A program made the position numbers and the translations under genes. A DNA stretch of 64,000 bases, taken from the NCBI RefSeq assembly GCF_010093535.1, contig NW_022985182.1:507785-571784 (forward strand), in the 5' to 3' direction. The notes under the pieces are model-generated. The model saw nothing but the letters and a program-made list of their open reading frames with translations. It was not told where the DNA came from and did no database searches. Below are positions 57,000 to 64,000 of this stretch, in pieces (positions within the stretch are counted from its first letter, which is position 1; the number at the start of each line of letters is the position of its first letter). The stretch comes from Lindgomyces ingoldianus (Eukaryota > Ascomycota > Dothideomycetes > Pleosporales > Lindgomycetaceae).

Positions 57000-57608
57000 A
57001 TGTCCTACACCTTCACTATCCTCTCCCCGCACGACACCCCCCTCTTCACCCACACCTTCGGCACCTCCCGCTCCTCCGGCACCGGCACCCCCGCCTTCAC
57101 AACCGCCGACCTAGCCCTAAACCCCTTCATTATCCACTCCGCCCTCGACATCGTCGAAGAAGTACAATGGGGCCCGTCATCCACCTCCGGCTCTGCACCC
57201 ATGTATCTAAAACACATCGACAAATACCAAAACAACTTTATCAGCTGTTGGATTACGGGTGGGAATGTCAGGTTCCTGTTACTTACAAGGCCGCGGGATG
57301 AGGCGTTGGGGATATCGGCTGCTAACCCCTCCTCTGGCTCTGCGTCGTCCATCTACTCGACCGGATCTGGTGCTGGCTCCGTGAGGGGTAGTCTCGCTGG
57401 AGGACGCGCAGGCCTTGGCGGCGGCGCGGGGATGTACAACCCCACGAGTCCTGCGACCGAAGAGGCGGTGAAGAATTTCTTCGTTGATGTGTATGAGAGC
57501 TGGGTGAAGACGATCATGAATCCGTTTTTTGCCGTGGGCCATGGCGATGTGGTCAAAAGTCCGGTTTTTAGGGCGAGGGTGCAGGCGGCGGCGAAGAAGT
57601 ATTTATGA
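57000..57608 (+). CDS. TRS20: TRAPP complex subunit 2 (sedlin/TRS20), 202 aa
   Basis: Single exon. The longin-like sedlin fold is recognisable throughout: SYTFTILSPHDTPLFTHTFG, LNPFIIHSALDIVEEVQWG, MYLKHIDKYQNNFISCWITG, NVRFLLLTRPRDE and the end VKNFFVDVYESWVKTIMNPF...SPVFRARVQAAAKKYL. TRS20 is a core subunit of the TRAPP tethering complexes acting at ER-Golgi traffic and in autophagy. Compared with about 140 aa in animals, there are two Gly/Ser-rich inserts, one after the first strand and a long one (about 105-150) before the C-terminal helix. These are common in filamentous fungi and leave the fold intact. Confidence 0.94.
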   Translation: MSYTFTILSPHDTPLFTHTFGTSRSSGTGTPAFTTADLALNPFIIHSALDIVEEVQWGPSSTSGSAPMYLKHIDKYQNNFISCWITGGNVRFLLLTRPRDEALGISAANPSSGSASSIYSTGSGAGSVRGSLAGGRAGLGGGAGMYNPTSPATEEAVKNFFVDVYESWVKTIMNPFFAVGHGDVVKSPVFRARVQAAAKKYL

Positions 57609-58366
57609 ATGAGGGCATTCTCCGAGCGTGTGCTGCGTTGATGAGATTTAGTATTTGGGTGAGGCATGACTGGGAATGGTTGTTGAGATATGCATATGCG
57701 TGTGTGCAGAGAGGGAGGGAGTGTGGATGCTGGATGCTGAATGATGGATAAGGTATTATGCTGGAGCCGGACCATGCGGTTGGCATTGGCACGCGAGTCG
57801 ACGACCTTTGCGGGCCTATGAAACTCGGTACCCACACCTACTATCTGCCGCGCATTACGCCATACTACCTGTGAAGGGCCCCCGACATCTATGGAAGAAA
57901 GCACAGCTACCTTCATTAGGAGCTCGAAGTGCTATTTACCCACGCTCGGCCTCCCAAATTAGCTTTACCATTCTCGATGGAGAGGACCAGCTACAGCGTC
58001 AGCTAGTCATGCACGACTAGGAAGAATAGAAGTCTTCAATCATCAAACAATCAAGTTGCCATCCTATCGAAAAGGGGAGTGCCAATTTCTGTTTCCGTAT
58101 GTATGTGTAACACTTTCTGTACCTATCTCTCCCATGAGACAGACGTCTACAAATCCGCTCCGAGCAATCGCTCACATAATAATAACACACATAGCAATCA
58201 AACTGCCACCGATGCAACCATCCTCCACCCCCCTCCACCCCCCTCCCCCCTCCCCCCTTTCCCCTTCTCTCACCCAAGAGTAAAGTTGATGTTCCATAAT
58301 GCCCCGCCCACCAACGCACCCCACCCCATCCAAAAACGCCGAACATTCATGCATACCTTAAACAAT
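57609..58366. other. Convergent 3' regions of TRS20 and Doa10
   Basis: No gene. A C-rich run of CCTCCACCCCCCTCC type lies near 58220-58260. Confidence 0.5.
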
Positions 58367-61300
58367 CTACACTTTAATCATCGTACTTCTCGAACCAATC
58401 GGAGCCCTCCTTTCTCCAAAATTATGCAACCGTTCCCCCACCAAATAAACCTCATCTCTAACCACCATCCTCCATCGATTCAACATCCCTACCCCCTCCC
58501 TCGCCGTCCAAACTGCCCCAACCGCCAGTCCCAACAATGGATAACTAAACCGCCACACTTGGCTCCTAGTAGCATCCGTCGCGCCCGCCCAAAGTGTGCG
58601 ATTCAAGGTCCAAGCAATGGATGACGGGACGACGAGCGCGATAGCAAAGACGGCAAGGACGGGGACGAGGAAGCAACGAGTTGCGAGACGTGCGTTGGGA
58701 TTTGTGTAGCCGTCGGCAACGACGGCGCTGAAGGCGCGGGCGGGGCGGGATGCGCGGTCTGAGAAGACGACGCGGGCGGCGAGACGGGCGTACAGGAAGC
58801 CGAGGGTCCAGTCTTGGATGAGATGGACGACGTGGGGTTCGTGGGGGCCTAGATAGGCGTGTAAGGGCATTAGGAGGTAGAGTTCGAGGAGGAGGGCGAA
58901 GAGGAAGGGGATCAGGACTACGAGCGAGGTCCACACGTATCCGAAGCGGATGACGCGAAGCACAAATTTTGTGGCAGTGATGACGAGGGCCCAGAGAGTA
59001 GATAGGGGTGAGGGTACAGGCCGGTGGAGAGTCGAAACGAGCTTGTACAGGTGGTAGATTCCGTATGCGACGCTACCGAGAGTGTAGATCCCCAGGGAAA
59101 ATGCGTGGATGTCGTTCATTTCGACCGTCGGTGGAAGGAATAGAGAGAACAGATATCGACCGAAGAGAAGTGGAATGACGGTTATACCGACGCCAGTTAT
59201 CGCCGCAAAGATCCACATGGTGAAGACAAAGAGAGCAATGCGGATACGGAACCACGGTGGAATATAGACCATCGTCACCATATCGGAATTATGTACTCCG
59301 CCCTCCTCAGATTTGCCATCTTTGCGATGATTGAAACGGTCGACCTCGACAAAGACAGGCTCTCCTTTGGGGATGCGGACCTGGTCAGAGGCTGGAGCCC
59401 GAACGTATTTACCATCAAACATAAAGTATACTCGAAGACCGCGGTCCTCGGCTAGAATTCGACGATCCTCTCCTATCACAGGTTTTTCTGGATTTCCCTT
59501 CTCGCCAGCGAACCAACCTGACCAGGTACGCCTGACGTGGTGGCCTTCTTCCTCCTTAGCTTTGTCGCCGAAAAGGAAATGTGACAGCCGGAGGAGACGA
59601 GCGCAGCTCTTGAACCACCATTCATATATCGTATGCAGCCAATCACTCGGCTTGTAAGCTTTGATGATGATGGGAGTGAGGAAATTATAGAAGAGGAGGT
59701 CGAGAGGGAACTCTAGTGAAGGGGCGTGAGATGCCCAGTGGATCGGAAGGACGCCGCTTGTCGCACGATTCAGACCCCATACCACACCACCTAAGCAGAT
59801 AACGACCAACGCGCCATACACAAGAGCACTGAATGCGATCTTCCGTAGCTGCGTGGTAACGCTTCGCTCGAGGACATCGCGGACTGGGTGGAACGTTGGG
59901 TCATCGGGATCGCGGATGAAGTAGAGGACGCCTCGTCGCATGATCTTGCGGCACATGGAGACAAATAGGGCAAAGTGGAACATGTAACAAGTACCAATGA
60001 ACCAGTGTACGAACCCGGATGTCCAAGGACTCTCCCTAGTAAACTGCCACCTCGTGTACAGGGTTGCGTTTTGGAAGAGAGGGAGGAGGGCTAAGTCGAG
60101 AAGCAGGCCACAGTAGAGCGGGAACGCGAGCATTTCAATGCTGATGATGAGAATGACCTTCAGCACGCCTCCAGCCTGTTGGAGGATGTCTGTAATGATG
60201 CCTTCGAGCTTCCGACCTTGGGGGGAGGTGCTGATGGGAGCCGCGCGTTTGAGGTACACGGCACCAGCTACAGCAAAGAAAGCGTATCCAGCAAAAATAG
60301 CTATTAGTCGGTCAGTCGGGCTCCATTGCTCCATTGCCGTGTACGCAGACGTAACATTGTGGCCAAGGTTTAAGTCGAGAGTGATCTTATACGACTTCGA
60401 ATTCCACATCCAGGAGACCAGCTGAGCAGCCTTGCTGTACGTGGAGATGAAGAAAACTTGCAGGGATATGGGCGCCTGCTGAACTACTCGTAAGATGGTG
60501 TGGGAGGCAGATTCTGTTGTGATATTTCCGTACAATGCCCCGACCATAATACTGGTCTGGTTGAAAGCATAAGAAGTTGTGTTTTGTATTGTCCGCAATG
60601 CTGCATGGGAGTTGGTTGATAGTCGGAAGTAGTCTGGGTGAGGGAGGAGGGCTGACTCGGCGACCAGATCACCAATTCGATCCTTCGCACTCTCTGCAAC
60701 TGACCGTGCAGGGGCTGTAACAAGGTTGATCGGTCTGTCCACGAATTCGGATAATGTTCCCCATGTACAGATTCTCACAGATAAACGAATACCCTGAGCG
60801 AGCAGCCATACTGCAGCAGCACCGATGCAAAGGGCGGCGTCAACAACGAAATCAGCGAGAGCAGCAACTAATTGGAGAGGTAGCTTTATAAAAAGCGATA
60901 TCGGACTGCCGACAAAGAGTAGTACCACCTTGCCCCATAGATATGGGAACCAGACAGCGCAAGCTAGAGTTGCAGAGATTAAGACAGCACTGAACATGGC
61001 GTTCTGAAAAAGACCAGTGAGGGGCCCTTGCATGCCTATCAGTTCCATTATTCCTTCGAGATCTTCGGCGTCATCAATGGCATCTTGGTCGTTGACGTCA
61101 ATGCCGGCTGCTACAGCCGCCGCTGCTACTTCAGGGTCCTGTACTAGCGCATTCGCAGGCTCTCGGTCGTTAAGGCCGCCGAAGGGAACAAACGGGGCCT
61201 CGTCTGCTAGGTCCTGGACAATGCGCTCGTCATTACCGTCGTCTTCAACAGCCTGGATCCCGGGAGCGACGTCCCCCCATAACCACTCCATTATGCGATC

Positions 61301-63475
61301 TAGCAAGCCTGGTTGGGGCCGTGCAGCCGGGCGTGCAGGTTCTGGCTCCTCTTCGGTCGGTAATTGCTGCTCTTCAATGTCGGACTCTTGGCGATAGGAA
61401 TCAGAACCACACACGGATTGATTGGAGATGGCAGTATCTTCTTCTAGGCTTCGTACAGGGTGAGATCCGTCTTCACCCATAGAGGCGGTTTCCGGTGATT
61501 TTCTCTCTCTTTCTGATGGCGGGGGAGTGATAAGTCCCACATGTGGCTCGTTTGTACTATCTTCGTGTACTTTAGCCTTTCCTTTCCCTTTTGATGAGTC
61601 TGCATCATGAAATACGTCAACGTTGTCGAAGACAACGACATCAGGGACTTGTTGCCAACTTTCACTGCTGTGGTCGCTATTCTGTTCTTGATCGGACGTC
61701 GTGCCATCGACCCCCTTGTGTGTGGGGCTATCTGCTGCTTCTTCATCCTCCCACGACTCAGGCACATCTTCATTCTGAGAATGTTGGGGATCCCCAGATA
61801 CATTCTCAAAGGACCATATATTGGCCTCTTCTAAATTGCGCCTGATCTCAGTTGCAATGAAAGACTGATCTCTCGCTGGCATGTTGGGTCTCTGTAGAGG
61901 GCCGAAAGACTCGAAATTCTCCGACGAGTAACTTCTCTCCGGATTTGGTGGGAGGCTGCTAGATCGTGTGGGGAGGCTACTAGATCTCTCGGGAAAATGA
62001 GGTCTCCTCGATCCGGACGGTTGGGGGTTTAATTCACTGCCGACCTGTGTTTCCGTATTTGAGTCACAGTGCGTGGTCTTAGAAGAGTTCGTAGGGTCAT
62101 CAATTATGCGCCCGTCAGTAATGCGCTCGTTAGTTATGCGCTGGGAAAGCTTGACTAGCTGTTCTTTCAGCCTTACTGACTCCTCCAAAGGCATCCGCTC
62201 AATGACCCTTGCGACATCTTCAGCCGAGCCCTCTTGCATGGCTTGTCGAAGGTCTTCTGGGATCTCATCGCTGTCTTGCCACAACTTGAAAATAGCTTGG
62301 CGCTTCCTGTTAGAAGAAGACGAGCGGCGAGTTTGGGGAAGGGGCCGAGTCGGCTCCTCTTCCCCATTATTCTCTGGCACTTCTTCGGCAGGTGGATTGT
62401 CGTAAACTCGTTCTCCTTCCTGCTCCTCCCCCTCCTCTTCTTCTTCTTCATCATCAATTTGGTCTTCCTCCAGGTCCGGTTCTGCAGCTTCCCTAGCCCT
62501 GTCTGCGGCAGCATCGTCGTCGCCAAGTGCTACCATATTGATGACGGGTTGTTGCTGGACCACCCATTCTCGGATGAGGAATATTAGAATGAAGGCAACC
62601 ACGACCAGAAGGGTGATGATTTGGCCCTCGAGCACGTCGATTAGAAACCCGTTCGCAGCCTGTGAGGGAAACCAATTGAAGAAAGAAATGTCGGAGAGCA
62701 GAGAAGGATTCCGCGGTGCGAGGGCATCGGCGGTAGTGTTAAGGTCAGTACTGTTCGTAGCAGAAGGAACTTTGAAATCAGGAATGGAATAGGCAGCGCC
62801 AAAGAAGAAGTGTTTTATTAACGTCCAGACGGTGGGTTCGCCAGAGCTCATGTTCAGGGTGGGAGAGAAGGGCATGAGCAGACTGGGGAGTGGAAGAGAC
62901 ACGGACATATTGGCGGCTTTGGCAGATTCGATAGCAGAGCGCTCCGTCTCCAGATCCCAAGGTTGTGACGGCGAAGCCTGGGGATCCTTCTCGGCCGTGG
63001 CAGGGTAGAGGTCCCGAGTCCAGCCTCCGTCGCCGACCCAGAATAGACTCCGCCAAACTACACGCATGCAATATGGAAGCAAAACCAGCCAGACAGAGGC
63101 CACCAGCACGGCACGAAACCACGTTATGAGCATCCTCAGGACGTGTATGGCGGCGCGGCGGAGGAAGACGGAGGTCGGGATTCGATTCGGCATGGTGGGG
63201 TGGTACAGCTTGGTGAATCGGAAAGGCGTCTTGCACAGTTCACAGTACTTTTTCTGCGAGTGCGACAGCCACTCCATCAAGCACTCCTGGTGGACGAACT
63301 TGATGCTCCCGCTGCATTTACAGGGATAGAAGAGTGGTTCATCTGTGGTACCCTCGCCCCTGCATATGCGACATGTATCGCCATCGTCGCCGGAGCCTTT
63401 GGACGTGTTTGTGGCGTATTCGGGATCGTTCATGACATCTGGCTCACTTGCGGAGGATGGACCCGGGGTGGACAT
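58367..63475 (-). CDS. DOA10: ER membrane RING-CH E3 ubiquitin ligase Doa10/Ssm4 (MARCH6 family), 1702 aa
   Basis: A single 5.1-kb exon. An N-terminal C4HC3 RING-CH domain has Cys35, 38, 52, 54, His62, Cys65, 78, 81 (CRICRG...PCKCSGSIKFVHQECL...CELC). Then come two membrane segments, a very long acidic, Ser-rich cytosolic insert (about 330-760), and many more spans (about 14 in total). The conserved TEB4/Doa10 (TD) region near the middle includes LPLYCGLLLDLALLPLF, then PWTSGFVHWFIGTCYMFHFA and IMRRGVLYFIRDPDDP. A conserved C-terminal tail ends it. Doa10 ubiquitinates misfolded and short-lived proteins (ERAD-C) with Ubc6 and Ubc7. The protein is larger than yeast Ssm4 (1319 aa) mainly through the disordered insert. 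Confidence 0.97.
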   Translation of the reverse strand: MSTPGPSSASEPDVMNDPEYATNTSKGSGDDGDTCRICRGEGTTDEPLFYPCKCSGSIKFVHQECLMEWLSHSQKKYCELCKTPFRFTKLYHPTMPNRIPTSVFLRRAAIHVLRMLITWFRAVLVASVWLVLLPYCMRVVWRSLFWVGDGGWTRDLYPATAEKDPQASPSQPWDLETERSAIESAKAANMSVSLPLPSLLMPFSPTLNMSSGEPTVWTLIKHFFFGAAYSIPDFKVPSATNSTDLNTTADALAPRNPSLLSDISFFNWFPSQAANGFLIDVLEGQIITLLVVVAFILIFLIREWVVQQQPVINMVALGDDDAAADRAREAAEPDLEEDQIDDEEEEEEGEEQEGERVYDNPPAEEVPENNGEEEPTRPLPQTRRSSSSNRKRQAIFKLWQDSDEIPEDLRQAMQEGSAEDVARVIERMPLEESVRLKEQLVKLSQRITNERITDGRIIDDPTNSSKTTHCDSNTETQVGSELNPQPSGSRRPHFPERSSSLPTRSSSLPPNPERSYSSENFESFGPLQRPNMPARDQSFIATEIRRNLEEANIWSFENVSGDPQHSQNEDVPESWEDEEAADSPTHKGVDGTTSDQEQNSDHSSESWQQVPDVVVFDNVDVFHDADSSKGKGKAKVHEDSTNEPHVGLITPPPSERERKSPETASMGEDGSHPVRSLEEDTAISNQSVCGSDSYRQESDIEEQQLPTEEEPEPARPAARPQPGLLDRIMEWLWGDVAPGIQAVEDDGNDERIVQDLADEAPFVPFGGLNDREPANALVQDPEVAAAAVAAGIDVNDQDAIDDAEDLEGIMELIGMQGPLTGLFQNAMFSAVLISATLACAVWFPYLWGKVVLLFVGSPISLFIKLPLQLVAALADFVVDAALCIGAAAVWLLAQGIRLSVRICTWGTLSEFVDRPINLVTAPARSVAESAKDRIGDLVAESALLPHPDYFRLSTNSHAALRTIQNTTSYAFNQTSIMVGALYGNITTESASHTILRVVQQAPISLQVFFISTYSKAAQLVSWMWNSKSYKITLDLNLGHNVTSAYTAMEQWSPTDRLIAIFAGYAFFAVAGAVYLKRAAPISTSPQGRKLEGIITDILQQAGGVLKVILIISIEMLAFPLYCGLLLDLALLPLFQNATLYTRWQFTRESPWTSGFVHWFIGTCYMFHFALFVSMCRKIMRRGVLYFIRDPDDPTFHPVRDVLERSVTTQLRKIAFSALVYGALVVICLGGVVWGLNRATSGVLPIHWASHAPSLEFPLDLLFYNFLTPIIIKAYKPSDWLHTIYEWWFKSCARLLRLSHFLFGDKAKEEEGHHVRRTWSGWFAGEKGNPEKPVIGEDRRILAEDRGLRVYFMFDGKYVRAPASDQVRIPKGEPVFVEVDRFNHRKDGKSEEGGVHNSDMVTMVYIPPWFRIRIALFVFTMWIFAAITGVGITVIPLLFGRYLFSLFLPPTVEMNDIHAFSLGIYTLGSVAYGIYHLYKLVSTLHRPVPSPLSTLWALVITATKFVLRVIRFGYVWTSLVVLIPFLFALLLELYLLMPLHAYLGPHEPHVVHLIQDWTLGFLYARLAARVVFSDRASRPARAFSAVVADGYTNPNARLATRCFLVPVLAVFAIALVVPSSIAWTLNRTLWAGATDATRSQVWRFSYPLLGLAVGAVWTAREGVGMLNRWRMVVRDEVYLVGERLHNFGERRAPIGSRSTMIKV

Positions 63476-64000
63476 GGCTGTGGTTCTCGGGGGATTGGTG
63501 GGACAAGAGGGTTGAGGAGGAGGGGGAGGAGGAGAGGATGTAGGAGGAGAGATTATATAATTGAGTGATCGCGGGGGAAGCCGCCGCGACGTGATTCAAG
63601 GACTCATCGGAGACGCGAAAGGGAGCGTGGAGGTGAGGAAGGCATCGGAAGCCCAGTCGTGGGAGCAAGTCGTGGGAGCACAAAGTTGGGGACTGGTATT
63701 TACGGGCAGGGTCCAATAGTTCGAACTGAAGGAGAGAAGCGACGGGGCGGAGGGTGACTTTGAGGTATGAGGGGTCTGTAGGGCGGACGAACGAAGAGCC
63801 GGAGCAGTGAAGAGTAGGAAAGAGCGGTGGATGTGGTTGAGTGAAGCCCAGTTAGAGCCGAACTCGGGTCGGGAGGTGACGATGGGGGGGGGGGGAGTGG
63901 AAATGGGCCGTGCAGGGCTGGGAGTGGCGCGCCACAAGGAAGGCCGTTTTGGCAAACGCTTTGATGTCCCAAGCACTGCATGGGATCGCAGCCACTGAAC
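63476..64000. promoter_or_regulatory. Upstream region of Doa10
   Basis: G/A-rich on plus (a C/T-rich leader for the minus-strand gene), with GGAGGAGGGGGAGG near 63510 and a G-run near 63885. No other gene is seen to the window end. Confidence 0.45.

Overview
The window reads as nuclear DNA of a filamentous ascomycete. Reasons: many short introns (about 40-150 bp) with GT/GC...AG ends and CTAAC/CTAAT-like branch sites, a histone H4 gene with two introns, a HET-domain gene, and several protein families known mainly from Pezizomycotina. Class Leotiomycetes is my guess from family resemblance; no marker here proves it.

Layout. 1-5.4 kb is accessory sequence: the end of a membrane-protein gene broken by a stop codon and by a hAT-like element, an AT-rich tract, a 20-bp tandem array, a frameshifted gene fragment, an intact HET-domain gene and a small GFA-domain gene. 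5.4-22 kb is mostly housekeeping or conserved: a His-rich membrane protein, histone H4, an isochorismatase-like hydrolase, an APC permease, a highly charged DUF8035-type protein, a DOMON/b561-type membrane protein and a DUF7730-type protein. 22.4-31 kb is a second accessory block: a decayed membrane-protein gene, a trypsin-like peptidase gene cut short by an in-frame TAA, an intron-containing tRNA-Val(AAC), a complete 655-bp hAT-type element with an 8-bp target duplication, and an SGNH-hydrolase relic. 31-41.6 kb holds the 3-methylcrotonyl-CoA carboxylase alpha gene, an acidic nuclear-type protein and a long regulator-like DUF8032-type gene. 41.6-52.6 kb has almost no recognisable genes, only an LRR/F-box-like relic. 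52.6-64 kb is conserved again: a disordered protein, mitochondrial ribosomal protein mL60, the TRAPP subunit TRS20 and the ER E3 ligase Doa10.

Functional links are limited. There is no evident biosynthetic cluster. MCC-alpha (leucine breakdown), mL60 (mitochondrial translation), TRS20 (vesicle tethering) and Doa10 (ER-associated degradation) are independent core functions. The two accessory blocks carry transposon copies and several genes with single stops or frameshifts, which is what recent or ongoing decay looks like. DUF names and family resemblances come from memory of these families; no database search was possible. I give exon boundaries only where reading phase and splice consensus agree.
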